Shown: piece by piece, positions 23,701 to 37,600 of the stretch
Numbering within the stretch: position 1 is the first letter of the stretch
Layout: every line of letters starts with the position of its first letter
From: Dromaius novaehollandiae
Lineage: Eukaryota > Chordata > Aves > Casuariiformes > Dromaiidae
Assembly: GCF_036370855.1 (NCBI RefSeq)
Contig: NC_088098.1
Coordinates: 199,005,773-199,069,772, forward strand
DNA length: 64,000 nt
Direction: 5' to 3'
Made by a program: the position numbers and the translations under genes
Notes under the pieces: generated by a model
Database searches by the model: none
What the model was told of the DNA's origin: nothing
What the model saw: the letters and a program-made list of their open reading frames with translations, nothing else

Positions 23701-26700
23701 ATGCAGTATAGCATAAAATAATTAAACTGTATACAAATGTATATGCATGTATATTTATAATGTAAAAGTATTTGTAAGGATATAATATTATGCATATGTA
23801 TAAAATATACTTAAAATACACATTATGTGAATAAAATAATGAAAAATACAGTGTTAGTAATGGAGTCACAGGTTTATTTCAAAATGTCAAATTTCAAAAT
23901 GTCAGCTATACCCGGGACTTAAAGGGTTAATTTGCCTGAAGTTCAGTGGAAGGATCCTTCTCTTGGCCCCGTTAGAGGTGAGCAGTGTGAGTGCAGCAGA
24001 GTCAGCCTCGCTTCAGAACTGACTTTATGGTCATGCTAACATGAAGTCTTGCTGGAAAGTGGAAAGATTTTGTTCTGTCATGTTGGTCAGTGCAATGAGA
24101 AGGACTTAGTAATAGCATTATGTTCTCTCTCGAAGTTACCTGAATGAACTTTGCTTTTCAGTACCGAAGTCTCAGCAGTTACTGACCACATTATTTGACC
24201 GTCTGCTTCCTTTTCTAAAACTTAAATTACCGTCGGACATTGGCGCGTGCCATAGTTGACAGAAGAATTGGTTTAGGGCTGCACTGCAACTTTTGTAACA
24301 GTTCCCTTTTAGATTTGTTTTTGAAGCTTTTGTGGACTTGTCTGGTAGTTTAGTGGTTTTTATGGGAAGGCGAGTCAAAATAATAGTTAGCATGAAGCCT
24401 AAGATTTTGCATGTTACAGCTACTTCATGAACTTAAATTATTTGTATATAAAGTGACAATGGTCTCAGCAACCCAGAGTTCTTCAAAAAAGGAAATGCTT
24501 ACCTATGCTCATTTCCTTTAGGGGAAGGCATCAGAGTAGGGGTCTTGTTTAGGAATGCAGCCAGGCTGATTGATAAAACATCTTGCGCCGTGTTTTACTG
24601 AAAAACATGCTTGGTGGTCTTAAGTGAATACAGCGGTATCATTACTGCATTTGGAAGTAACTAGAAAATGGTAGGTTTCTGCTTAAGATGTGAAACAGCA
24701 GGCATAAGCATTGTAATCTCCAAGAGAAAACCCAAAGATTAAAAAAATACAGCACATGCAACAGTTTAAAACCAAGGATTCCAAAAGCAGTTTAGAGACT
24801 CTTATCTAATATATAGCATTAATATAAAATCTCTGTTTTTCAGTAGGGAAGAAGTAGACTTCTGGGTCTTTCTTCAGAACTGTTTGTTCACCAGATCTTT
24901 TTCCATGCAAGAGTATCTCTCTTATTTTTTGAAATGAGTCATATCTACAGTAAAAGACCCTCGGCAGCATTTTTTTTTTTTTAAGACAGTTTAGGTCCTA
25001 ATATAGGTCAAAGAAAACAAAAATACAGACGTTTTCAGTGATTCGGACAGGTGCAAGATCTGGTTTGTCTTCCTGAAATGTTGTGTATCACTAACATAGT
25101 TTAGAGGAAGACTTTTTTAAAAAAAACATGGTGCGGTTTTACAGCAGTTACTTAGAAAATGTGGACACATTTTGGTATGATGTTTGCAATGTAGTTTTTC
25201 ATATTCTGATGCCACAGAAATCCTGTTAGGCCCGAGTTGTTTATAAGTATATCAGAAACAAATGAGTAATGGAAATAGAGCTACTTAAACACTGTGCAGA
25301 TTCCATTTGTGCACAACTGGATGAGCTCTACAATGTGCAGATACTTGTTCTGTGACTTTTTGTAATTTAGTGTAAAATGATTTTCTTCTAACTCTCTACA
25401 AATTATTTGGCAGTGCGTGCTGCTATTTTTTTTTACTTACTTAAGTGACAATTTTTTTTACGCTCTGAAAACTTTTTCAGTTAAACTGGATATAGCCAGA
25501 CCTTCCCATAGGAAAGCATCTCAACAAAACCTCAAAATATGTTGGGATTAACTTATATAAATAACTAAACTTACTCTGTTTTGCAGTATACAGTTAAAAT
25601 ATGCAGTTTAGTTAGCCGTTCAAAGTAAATGAAGGTCTGTACTATATCAGAAGTGGAGTTTGTTTTTATAGCTTAGTGGTTATTTTGCATGTTACTGCTG
25701 CAGTGTTTTTCCTTCTGAGCAAAAGTAATTGTTCTTTTTTTTTCACGTGAGGTTGTAGTTAAGCAGTTTTGTAAAGAGAATTCTGCTTCTCTGTCTTTAG
25801 GTCTCTCCAGCAACTTTCTTGAAAAGAGTACTAAAGAAGACCTAAAAGCCATAAAGATGGTATTTGTATGTAAGGGCTGTGACCTACAGGAAGGACTCAG
25901 CTTGTAAAACAAAAATGGCAAAAGTTAAAGCAACTCTTCTGTTACTGGATTTTTTTTTTTTTTTTTAATCCAGTAAAACTTTAAATTTTCAGCTTAGTTG
26001 AAGAACCATCATGGACAATAAACAGTGTAAAGCATATAAAATTACTTTTCCTAGAACACAGCGTTTTCTTTTATTCTGAATATGCCTGTTGTGTGGAATG
26101 TTCCTACTCAATCTCTCAGAAAAACATTGTAGGAAATTGCTGACATACTTTTTTCCCAGCTGCTGTTAAATTTGGAAAACTGACAATGTCATATTGCCAA
26201 ATGGTGTTGCATTGTTTTCCTTTAATTTTGAGACTCATGTTCTTATTTCTCTTTAGTCTCAGAAGTGCAAAATGAAACATATAAAGATTTCAGTGCACCA
26301 GAGATGATGCATGTGCTAAGCAAGCAGACTTTGTTTAGCAATAAGTAAAGGATTCTTTACGTGAACACCTCTATAAAAAGCAGCATACTTTCATCTGTCA
26401 ATATGCCATCTGTTTGCCCTGTGTTCTATCATGGTACCTCATTTTCTTTTCTGATGAAGAGGTTCCTAGACAATACTGCTCATTGAAATGCAGCAATGTG
26501 ATGAAGATGCATTGTCAGAAATAATGAAATGGAGTCAGATGCCTTGATGTAAAACTTTTCAAGTAGTATATACTGTTTCAGTACTACTTTTTCATTGCAC
26601 TGTGCACTCGTTTTCTGTGGTAGTGGTAAGAGGTACCGTTTTCAGTACTTCATAATACTGATACCCAAAACAGAGTGATTATACTGAGCATCCTTACATG

Positions 26701-28009
26701 GTTGAATGTTTTGGGGTAGGGATTTGGGAGACTGTAGTTGGGGGAGTAGTAGGGCATCTCAGTTTTCTTTTTCCCCTAGTTCCTAGTTAATTTGTTCTTG
26801 CTGGGGATCTGCAGGACCCCTCCTTGTGGCAGAGTCTACAGATTGAAGTTACACAGAGGGTCCTGGGTGCTCTTTCCTTTCCACAGCCTAGGAACCAGGT
26901 AACATCCTCCTGGCATCATTTCCAGGACCCATAGACCCCATATGTAGAGCCCCTCTGCACTGCCCGTTTTGAGGAGGAAAGGAAAAGGAAGTAGTGCTCA
27001 CTTCTCCCTCCGTTGCTGAATTGCTGCAATAGAGGGGCTGGGCTTAGCTTTTGCTATGGAGTTAGAAGGCGGAGGGTAGTGGGAAGTAGGTACAGGGTGG
27101 ATCTGGGCCAGGCTGCACAGAGCTGAAATTCTCGATGTGGTGTTAATATGATGGAGTCAAAGCCTGCATATCATTACTTGTAGAGTGTGATTGCATATCA
27201 CCTCTATAAATTCATGTTAAGTACATCTGTTTCTGGCCATCAGAAATATCCAGTTGACCTGATTACTAGACTACCATGAATAGATTTAAAAGTTGCTTGC
27301 AGTTCTTTGAAGTAAATTGCCATTCATGCTTAATGTGTTTCTTGTCATCCTAGAGGCTGTATCTGGGCTGTTATTTTGCCACTTAAGACCTGGAGATTGT
27401 CAAGTTTCTCATCACTTCATATTGTTGGATTCTTCTAGCCCGTTTAAAGTTACTGTGAATGTGCTTAGCAAAACCAAGCTGACAGAGGTAGTATCCTTTA
27501 CTAGACCAACTGCTGTAACTGGGAAGAGTACGCAAGTTTTTGGTTGCACGAGCACTTAGATCTGAAATAAAAACTGGGCAAAAGTTGAGAAAAATTACCA
27601 TGCTTTTGCTACAGAAACTATGAAATGTGCCTTCTCTGTCAGTCTGATAACAAGTTACTGATGATTAGGGCATGTTCAGGTGGTTGTGAGACACTGAGAT
27701 GCACTCTAGTTAGTGAATGGAGTATTGGTCCTGGAAGCTGTAGTTTCCACAGAGCAGAGTCTGTGAGTAGTTTCATAAGAATTAGAAGATAACATGCTAG
27801 TGACACCCATGCCTGTACATCGGTTGAATAATTTTTGTATTCAGGTATTTTGCTGAATGTGAGAGACTTCAGTTAAAGGCAATTAATTTGTGCAGGAAAA
27901 ATGTCCTTTATTCAGTTTTGAGCCTGCAATCTTTCTATTTAATGTAATACTTTTACAGTAGGGGGAAGAGGGGAGGAGAAAGCAGATGTATAGTTTGTTC
28001 TACTATATT
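20767..28009. other. Intronic stretch without recognisable genes
   Basis: AT-rich intron. It contains a very AT-rich low-complexity part at 23640-23880, a T17 run flanked by a 10-bp inverted repeat at 25942-25976, and a GC-richer patch at about 26700-27120 that I could not assign. Around 27450-27570 the text resembles a widespread amniote repeat reading 'ggaccaact...', but too weakly to call. No exon-like segment stands out. Confidence 0.45.
25942..25976. repeat. Inverted repeat with a poly-T loop
   Basis: TTACTGGATT (25942-25951) and AATCCAGTAA (25967-25976) are perfect 10-base inverted copies separated by the rest of a T17 run. Such a hairpin is near what chance gives in AT-rich DNA of this length, so no role is claimed. 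Confidence 0.8.
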
Positions 28010-28255
28010 TTTTAATTATGTTTCCACTTGTGTCTTTTTTCCAAAGGAAACAGGCCATTTTGTTTCAGTTTTTCTTCATAGGAGAACTTTTCCATGCCTC
28101 TGATTGTTCTCTTCACTGTCTTGGAATAATTACTATAATCTCTTTGAGACAGGATAACCACACCGAAGCAAAATATTCCAGGCAATGTTCCTGAGGAGTG
28201 GTAGAAATGGTAGATAAGGTTTTTGGAATTGATGGATGCTAAAGGCATTAAATAA
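28010..28255 (-). mobile_element. Ancient CR1 fragment, RT C-terminal region, antisense
   Basis: On the minus strand this reads GMEKFSYEEKLKQNGLFPLEK, a decayed version of the CR1 C-terminal words '[20 protein letters not shown]' that are also visible in the younger copies here. The upstream part (on the element strand) resembles the segment encoding 'VQFWAPQY' but is strongly degraded. Boundaries are approximate. Confidence 0.7.
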
Positions 28256-28742
28256 AGCATCCTGTGTTATTGCAGTGGTCTTAAAAATGTTATTTTACAC
28301 AGTAAGTATTTACAATAGCATAGTTCATTTTCCATTATTAATAGAAGTGTCTATAAAACATTCAATATTCAAAGAAATGAAATTGTTGTTGTATGTATAA
28401 GCAGTTTACCTACCACATAAGCAACCTATTAGTGGGTAAAACAATGCTTTTACTAGAGGCTAAGTAGAGCATCATAGTATGGTGGTGTGGTAATCATAAA
28501 TGTTCAGAAATCATAATTCAGGTCGTAAAATTGGACTAACTGAAAATGTAAGGTTTTTGTTTATGATCATGTGGGTTCTTTTCATTGTTCTTTTTTAATC
28601 TGTAGGATTCACACTTCCTTTCCTAACTGTAAGGGCTAGAAATTTTTCCATGAAAGTTGAGATACTTTCTCAGTAATAAAACAATAATATGACTTTATTA
28701 AAATCAGATGTTTTAATTAATGATGAAACATGAATATTCATG

Positions 28743-28762
28743 ATGTGTGTATGTATGTATAT

Positions 28763-28814
<52 letters not shown>

Positions 28815-28823
28815 GCACACAAA
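28743..28823. repeat. Compound TG/TA microsatellite
   Basis: TGTGTATGTATG units lead into about 27 TA dinucleotides (to about 28810), then ACACGCACAC. It is the longest simple repeat in the window and can form a cruciform or unpaired region. Confidence 0.95.
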
Positions 28824-30985
28824 CACCTTTTTATATCATTGATTTGAGCATCAAGAGTAGCAGGAGTTTTCATGAGTCCTTTGGTGGTTTTGGTTAAATC
28901 TCAAGGTGAGAAACTTCTCAGTTGTTGAAGTGCCAAGTTGGACTACTTATCCTAATGGAAAACAAGTAAATGACGACTGATTTCAGCTTCTAGAACTCCT
29001 AGCTGGTCACCTATTTCATATCCCATCTCCTTTCCCTATAATATAAGCTTGCTCCCTACAGCTTGTTTTCTTGATTTGTTAAACTGAGGGTTAGTAACCC
29101 TCAACTTCTTCCAGATGAAAAGAGGGAAAGGAGCACTTCCCCTACAGAAGAAACTTCAGAAAATTGTAAGTTGAAAAGGTCAGGGGAAGGTGGAGGAGAT
29201 GTAGCAATTTTCTTTACATGGAAACAATTTATCTAACAAATATTATAATCTTCGATTATCTTGTTTATATACCATGTCTTGCAGGTTGTGATCTTTGTTA
29301 ATGACAGGGTTTTCAGGCACCACAGAAAAACAGGTACTATAAGGGTATATTTCCTGAGACTTGAATCCTGGGTTGACTTTTGCTGGGGAAGTAAGCTCTC
29401 CCTTTTATGTGTGCATTTAGTATTTCAGTTCAGTTTTTCAGTTCTCATCATGACCTGAATGGGAATACCTGCATTTGTAATGCAAAGTATATTAAGGACA
29501 TTTTATAAAAACAGAAAGCTTCCTGGAGATTTGTCTTTTTTTAGATAAAGGTATTTAGATTCTCATGGTACTGTGTATCTGTGATAAAAACATGATTCTT
29601 GTAGGACCTGATTCTTGTAGGGCCTGATAACAAGATACAGAATTTGAAAGATAAACTGTTTTTCAGGCCAGATTTGGGTATAACTGGATACAGTAAATAT
29701 TCACAACTGAGGAAAAACGTATCAGTTTTGAAAGAAAAGCTATTATTAGCTTTTCTATATCTTGTCAGTTTGCCAAGAACTTCCTGAAAAAACTAATTTT
29801 TTTCAAAGACTTACAGTCAAAAGAGTTGTTTTTATGGAACATTTAAAAGGTTCATGCGCAGATAACTTTCTGTACAAAGTTCAGAGGGCTGAGTGTAACT
29901 CATGTGAGCATCTGTGTGAACTGTATCATTAGTTTAATTTGTCTGTTTTTAAAAACAGTATTAGATTAGAGGTGGAAAGATAACATAATAATTTACAAAG
30001 TGCTAAACTGGGTTTAAAATCCTCCTTAATGGTATAGCCTGAAGTATATATCTCAGTTGTGTTAAAGATACTAAAGTTAAAAATAAAGGGGAGGAGGAAA
30101 GGCATATCTGTGGTGTCACCAAGGCATGTGGTAAGTTGATGTATAAAAGGAATGTAATGGATATATTTGGATTCCATCCAATGTTGCTGGACACAGGCAT
30201 TCTATCTAGGCACATTCCCCAGCATTAAGTGCAATCTCTTCCCAAAGCGTAGTGATCCTTCTGTGTAATTCATCTTCCCTGCACTCCATTCTGCCGGAGA
30301 CTGGCCGTACAGCTTAGCTGATTTCATTACCAATGTAACTTTAATAAAGCCACTTTTCCAATTCAGAGCAATGTTTGACTTCTAAACATGTCTAAGCAGG
30401 AAGCTGTATTTGAATATAATACGCAAGCACTGTCTTTCAACTTGCTGTAACTTTGCGTGGGGTATTTGAATCTGTTGTCTCTAACAAAGATGTTCCTGAT
30501 CAAAACTTACTGTTATAAACAGATTAACCTAAGATGATGACTTTTTGGAACGTGTTTGTTGATCTCCATTTTTTAATTTATAAGCATTGTTGTTTTTTTA
30601 CAGCAAAATGTAGTGGTGGGGGGGTTATTTTTTATGTCTCTAATCATGTTAGCAATGTAGTGAAATACTAAAGTTGTTTGCTGCCTTATGGCAACATTTG
30701 GGAAAAAATTTGTATGATGCATTTTTGTGAGCAAAATTACCATAGCAGAAAATATAAAGAGGAAGAAGAAAAGGAAAAAGGAATTCTTCATTAGTGGAAG
30801 TCATCTGCATTATTTCAATGCTTAAGTAGTTACGTGCTACGGTAAAACTCACTCCCCAAAGGTGTCCAAGATGGAAATTTTCCTCCAGCAGAGTGAGAGA
30901 AGCGTCACTCCCGCTTTCCCCACCCGGTCTAATTTTCCTCATTTTCCCATTTTCTTGCCATTTTAAAATCACTATGAATTAGGTG
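28824..30985. other. Intronic stretch without recognisable genes
   Basis: AT-rich intron with a 16-bp tandem doublet at 29593-29624. No coding or RNA signal was recognised. Confidence 0.5.
29593..29624 (+). repeat. 16-bp tandem doublet
   Basis: TGATTCTTGTAGGACC is followed directly by TGATTCTTGTAGGGCC, with a partial third copy (TGAT). A small local duplication. Confidence 0.9.
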
Positions 30986-30989
30986 TCCA

Positions 30990-31250
30990 ACTCCCTGTTA
31001 CGTCTTTGGAGCTGTTACTCTGGGAGACGTTGGGAAATGTTGCAGGCCTCCGCTGCAGACTGCCTGCCAGCCGAGCTCAGGGCCGTCGCATGCTGGGAGG
31101 CTGCTGCGGCATCGGGCCACGCGGCCACGGCGAGGCGGCAGCACAGCGCTGGCATCGAAAGGGTTGCCCGCTGCTCCTTCCTGAGCTCAGAGGGATGTGT
31201 GAGCTCAGATTTCTTTTCGTGGTACGTGTATGCTGTCTTAGGAAATCGAG
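30990..31250. promoter_or_regulatory. Small orphan CpG-rich island inside the intron
   Basis: About 19 CpG dinucleotides occur in 260 bases, against near absence in the flanking kilobases. The block includes a CACGCGGCCACGGCGAGGCGG-type core near 31119-31139. GAGCTCAG occurs three times (31073, 31183 and 31201). Overlapping plus-strand frames (30983-31321 and 31006-31269) cross it, and a donor-like G/GTACGT lies at 31221-31227. It could be an alternative promoter or first exon, an lncRNA start, an enhancer island or a CpG-rich repeat. No known protein domain is seen in the frames. Confidence 0.5.
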
Positions 31251-32475
31251 TCCTCCAAGGTTGCCTTGACTACCAGTATTATTTGGCCACTCATTTTATG
31301 GGATGGTTGGATCAAGCCTGACTATGTAGAAAGTAGCTTTGCATGTTTGTTTGTGTGCAACCCGCTTATAAAAAAAGAAATGTTATGAAAACATTTACTA
31401 AGGGTATAAACGTTTGTAATGTTACAGCTTTTAATATCAACTTGCCATACTAACAGCTATGATTACTTTTTGTTGTTAATGAAAAGTAGTTTTATAACAA
31501 GAAGCTTCAGATAAATATTTAATGTCAAGCTGGGTTGAAATTAATCTGAAAGATTATTAATGTGCTCAAGGTAACCGTGACCTGCACTTTGAGACCTTGT
31601 ACCTTGCGAGTATAAAATGACTTGCATTCTAGTATGAGTGTTTATATTCACTTTTTAAGAGCCTGATGGCCAAAATCTATTTTAAAATAGCTTGTTTTTC
31701 TGAAATACTGTTAGAAATTAATCCTTAGTCAAAGATGTACTATTACAAACTAAGCTTGTTAAGTTAGGCTGTTTGATTTACCTTTAATTTCTCCTGCCTC
31801 CTTAGAAAATCTTCCTGCTCTCAAAATGCTGGCATAATATTGTCTCTAGTTGTGGATGCAAAGCACTATAATCACTGGACAGTGGAAGGTATATGGGAAA
31901 GATGGCAGTTTTCTTATCTAGGATTAGCAACACAGTGCATTGAAGTCTCTCCTCCTTCTCCATCCCTACCACCTTGCTCAAAAAGGAGCGAGGGTTCAAA
32001 AACTTGTGTTTAATTTCATGCCGTCATTTAACATTCTCCATCCTGCTGTAACAAAGCTATTTAAGCCTGGGACCTAAATAGCTGTTCACAGCTGCTGCCA
32101 ATTTATACCCTGGTGATGGTTAGAGCTGCTCACCATAACACTGGAGAGACTTCTTTTAAATATAGTATTTTGACTAACTTTAAACACTGTGTTTCTTGTT
32201 AAGATTCTCCATCGCTGTTAGGGCCCTTGTCTAAGCCTATTCTTATTCCATACGTTTAGGAGAACTGACATGAAGCTCATCTCTGCTGAATATGGGGAGC
32301 CATAATCACTTAATGTGGCAAACGCATTTTTTAGAACAAATAGACCGAATTCAACAATACTAACATGAAATGGTATAAAACGTGCCTTGCACTAGGCAGA
32401 TCATTGTGCAAACAGGAGAGTCATGTTTGAAAGGTACATGGTGGTTTTGCATGTTCCTCTGGATCTGAATGTAGA

Positions 32476-32495
32476 TTTTTTTTTTTTTTTTTTTT
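32476..32495. repeat. T20 homopolymer
   Basis: Twenty consecutive T residues, with no recognisable retroposed body next to them. Confidence 0.95.
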
Positions 32496-34623
32496 GGTGT
32501 TGTAGTTCAACTGTTCTGTACCTGCTTTTAAACTACACCTATCTATTAGCTTTTACTGGGTCTTCCCAAACATTACTAGTGTTGTGTATCTAAAGAAAAA
32601 TGAATACAAAGCTAAACCAAAGGCAGTAGAGTTTAAATAAAAAAGAAAGTAACACTGAGAGCTTTTCCTCCTCCCTTTCTCAGCTCTGTTATGTATCTGT
32701 TCCATAATCCTATCAAGATAAGAAAATAAATATCTGAATCTTATGTTTGTTCCCTTGTGTAGTGTGAAGTGGGGGGATGACCCGCTGGAACTTTTGACAC
32801 AGTGTTCTTGCTTCCCATGTAGGAATTCTCTAGTTCTGTCTTCCGGGTCCCTCTTATGCTGCCTACCTGTGAGGTGCAGCCTCAGTCTCCTTCCTTCCAC
32901 TTTGAATTTCCAGTTTCTCTTTCTCTATGCACTTTGATTTAAAAAAAGCATTTATTTGAGGAACAGTTGTATCCTGTTCTGAAAATTAAAAATGATTATG
33001 ATAAATAAGTTAGAGATAATGAAGTAGTTTTCTTTCTATAGAAAACAGCATAGCTTAATATTATTTTAAACAGCCAAAACATGCACTCAGAGTTTTCCAT
33101 GTTGTAAACAAAGCTTTTTAATAATTCTTGTTACTGCTGTGCCAACCAAGTTGTAGCACCGTGATTTACAGGTCCAATAGTGTGCAGAACCATAAACTTC
33201 ACACTTATTATAAAATAAAGGATAATGAGATTTCCTGTATCTAAGTAGTATATAAGCTCATACACAGAAAATATTAATTGGAAAGGAACTTTCTTTCTTA
33301 AGAGTTATTTTAATTGCATTGACATTGAAAGGAATTACATGCTTTCTGTTAAGTTGCCTTCTGTAATGCATTAGGGCTTTTTAGCTACTATATGAAAGAT
33401 GACTTGAATTTTCCTTAGTAGAAGCTTTAATGACTAGCTTGAAGCCATTCTATTTTAAGGGATTAATATTTAGACATAACATTAGCTGTGGGGGTAATTA
33501 ACAAGCTTAGAATAATTAATGAATAAAATTGCAAAATTTGCATTGCCTAATACCAAGTTTTAAAGCTTTCTTTAAGGGTTTTTGGTAATTAAAATGTTAA
33601 ACTGGTTTTATTTCATGACTAGGATGCGGGAAGATTATTTCTTGTTTAGTTCCTTTGTAAGTTGCGTTTAACTTAACACTTAATTGAACTCAAGCCTGCA
33701 TTTATAAGTTATTCTTTTCTCTAATGGAGTACACCAGTGATTCTAAAACACTTGTTTAAAATAGCTTATTTTAAAACCATTTTAAATTTTATTTGGTGAT
33801 TGGAATTGGTGCTTTTTGTAAGAATTAAATATATCTTCTTACAGTATGTGCACGAGAGAGTATGATGTAAAATACATCTAGATGTTCGTACTCATAAATT
33901 ACATTTATTTAAAAAAAAATCATAGATCTAGTTTTGTTTCTTTAATACATGGGCTTCCTTTAGAGGAAACCTTTAAATATAGTCAATAGTCGTACAGTTG
34001 TAAATGTAGTCATGATAGTTGTATTCTTATTCAGTATATTAAATGTAGACCTTAAAATGGGATACGTCTTGTCTGGTGCCGTAAGCCACAGATTCTGCAT
34101 GCCGGTAACAATAACATGCATTCAGCTAAACAGTAGGATCCTTTTTTGTTGGAAAATGTTATTTTGTCATTTTGTGACCAGTTCTTAGCTGAAGCTCTCC
34201 ATAAGTTAGAAAAGAAACAAGTTAGTCATTGAGCTACTGATAACGGTCAGGTTGATCTTAGTTTATAGTTAGATGGGCTTTTGAGTTGAATTTTATTCCC
34301 AGAGCAGATCCTCACGAGGGTGAATAAAGCCCTCTAACTGGAGTATCACATACTTGCGTCTTGGTTAGCTTGCTCCATTTGAGTTTGAATTGAAGGAAAG
34401 TGATAACATTTATATCTGAGAAAAACTTGAACCACAACAGATATTTTAAGCATGGCAAACTGTACCTAACTTTCTGTAGTTTGGCATTCCTACAAATTCA
34501 TAATTGTACTTGTGAAGTTCCTTTCTGAACTTTGAAATCACTATAAAAAATGGACATTAGTAACTAATGTGGGAGTGACATCCCAAAGCTTCTGATCTCC
34601 AGTGTTAAATCTTTTGAAGTGGC

Positions 34624-34641
34624 AAAAAAAAAAAAAAAAAA
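34624..34641. repeat. A18 homopolymer
   Basis: Eighteen consecutive A residues. No processed pseudogene is recognised immediately 5' of it, so it is listed as a simple repeat. Confidence 0.95.
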
Positions 34642-37600
34642 GCTTAGAAAAAACTGATTGAAGATTACTTTATGAAAAATGGATTTAATAAGTGGTTGCT
34701 TAATTGATGTGCGACCTGTAAGGTTAGAGATGCCAGACAGCAAAAATACAGTAAAGAAGTTGGGCTAAACTTTATTTAAATAATGCTTTCAAATGCTATT
34801 ATGCATTCAGATTATAATCAAAGTGACTGTTTTATCTAAAGACCAAGTAGAGACCATAAGAATTGGTACTTTATAATTAACAGTAAATAGCTGGGCCGAG
34901 CAACAGCCAGAGCAAATTGCTTTCATTTCTGTACTTTCTACTAATCAAAGAGAAAACAAAACTATGACCCAGCTTAGTAATGGCCAACACTGTGTGATAG
35001 CAGCTGTCATGCTCGCTGGGGTTTCACCAGTGAAGCAAGTTTTGTGCTACTTGTCAGAACAAGATGCTTTTGGGTATGAGATAATTATGCGCCTTGAATA
35101 TTACTGGGTATGATAAAGCCTGTAGTATTTATTAGGGGATCTCTCTTTCACATCCTGTACTATTTACTGACTGTTTGAAGTATGCTTTTAATTTCTGTGT
35201 ATAAATGAAGTAAACTGCCACAAGCTTTCCAATCTTGTTTTGTCAATCTCATAAGTATTGTCATACTTTTAAAGAAATTTATGAGTTTCTGTTACATCAT
35301 GCATATTTTAATTGCAGTGATAAACTAAAAGTTCTTGCTTTTTCTGAATTACTCTGTATGTGTCTGTACTTGATACCTGCATCTCAAAAAGGATATGGTC
35401 AGATGATTACTAATCCTTATATTAACATCGTTATGTGATGTGATGGCATATGGCAGTTGCGGGCAAAGATACTGTTCTCTGACATGTTAATCCTGTGTTA
35501 TGCCTGGCCATTCACAGGCCATTCACATAGTCTTCGTTACTGATCATTAATCTTCCATGTCATACTTTCTCTGAATCTTTTGCCTGTGATCGTTCCTTAT
35601 TTGGAATCCATATTTGAATGTATGGAACACAAAATTTGTGAGAGTAATGCAGTGCTCACTGAGGATTAACTGAGCACTACTTCCTCTTGATTCAGCTTTT
35701 TCTCTTAATCGTTTGATTGGGTTTTTGACCAGAACCTAATTCTATTTCCTATTTTATTGACATAAAGTCACAAATAATTGCAGGCTTGTCAGACATCAGC
35801 TATGAAATTCTTTATGAACGTACAGTGATTCTAGGTTTGTGTGTGTTTTTTTTAAAAAAAAAAAATCTACATTTGTCTTTACGATCAGTTATTCTACTTG
35901 ACTCTCCTAACAACCATTAATGGGTTTATTTGGAATCTGTGAAATGATTCATGTCTTGTTTTCTTGTGCTTTTAGTACATTAAATAAAAATTAATATAGA
36001 GGTGTTTGATTTTTCTCATAAATAAACTGAATTTCTTTAAAGTAGTATGACAGAAAGATGGACAGAATTACTGAAGCAACTGATACTTTCATCATTCAAA
36101 AGGACGGGAAGAAGCATTGGTACTGTTGGAGTATTCAGGGATTTGATGTCATTTTATGTTGAACTGCATATAATATTGTCTTTTTATGGGCCCAACGGTT
36201 GTTCTTTGAGCGGGTGATAATGGTAAAAATTCTGGCTTATCTGAAGAACACCGGAGAAAGTCTTGCTGACTTAACTCTGTGTGCTTGGGAATGCAGTAAG
36301 ATCTCTTCTTATGCAGATCGTTGAATGTGAAATTGGGGTTGTGCTTCTGTTGTGTTGTGGCGTTTGGGGAAGGATTTTGTTTTGACTTTGTTTTTTTAGG
36401 ACTGTTAGCTGTTCACATTTTTTTTTTTTTTACCTCATTGACAAAAGAGATCTGCAGTTGGTGACTGATGAGTGACTGAAAATTAGATGTAGAGATTTCA
36501 GAGGACTTAACCAAGTTGCTTGCTACTAAAGGCATATTTCATTTTTCTAGTAGCATTTCTAGGTATTTATATTTATTGCAGATGTGAATGTAATACAATA
36601 CATATATAATTTCAAAACAAAAATCTTTCCTAATGCATATATAGAGAGAGTTTATTATTGGTAAAGTATCGATAGTGAGTACCATTGGCTAGGAAGTTCA
36701 AACAAAACTTTGGAGCAGGCTAAAAAGTAAATGGTATGGATAATAAAATAATAGCAGTCTTGAGGTCTGTAATTCTTTCATGGATTAGATACATGATATT
36801 TTGCTGGCACTGAGTTCAAAAACCTGTTGCTTTACTATTTGTAATTTGACTTCAGTCATGCATAGACTTGTTGACAGCTATTTACTAGAAGTCTACCTTT
36901 GCAAGAGACTAGTACCCTGCTGTGTAGCAATAAAGGTATCAACATACCAGCTGCAAGAACTATTTTTCAGCTCTATTTATATATAAGCATTAGAAAATGG
37001 AAAAGGCACTTTCAGCTGAAGTGTGCAAGCATACTTTTTGTTTTTTCAGATGAGTTGCTTGACTGCCTAATTAGGCTCTTTTCATTAGAATTGTGCTTTA
37101 TATTGTATATCTTTAATAAATAACAGTATTCACATTATTTTTTCAAGTTATGTATATAAAAAATATTTTCTTGTGGGGGAAAAAAATTATCCTGGCTAGC
37201 AAGTCCCAAACTGTATTTAGAGCCTGTCATGTGTTACTGCGTAGCAAACACAGCTAGTAGATTGAAAATGCATGTTTTACCATTTATCTGTAGGTGAAGG
37301 TGCCTGCGTATTTGACACAGTGTAAGTCATGGTATATGCCAGATACTGCCATTTTGGAAAACAGCTTAGCAGAACTTTAGAGTTGGAATCAAGAAATGAA
37401 AATATTTGTTTATAAGTTTTAGAAAGATGTAATATGTCAGAATTAAGTGAAAGCTGTGTTTTTGTTCCTGCCTGCCTCACACATGCTTTGAGGATACGCT
37501 AGTAACTATGTTCACTCTGCGTAGAATCACCTGGCTTTTCTACTCTGTGTAATTCAACTTTAATTTCACCTCTGAACAAATGAGTCCAGTCCACATTGCT

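Noticed and set aside
24488..24519. Perfect 10-base stem (AAAGGAAATG/CATTTCCTTT) as a possible microRNA hairpin
   Set aside because: The stem is far too short for a pre-microRNA and is expected by chance in a window this size.
25942..25976. Hairpin with T-rich loop as a terminator or RNA gene
   Set aside because: A 10-base stem at this loop size is near chance expectation, and intrinsic terminators are not expected in a vertebrate intron.
27450..27600. Similarity to a widespread amniote interspersed repeat
   Set aside because: Only scattered words match, which is not enough to name a family or set boundaries.
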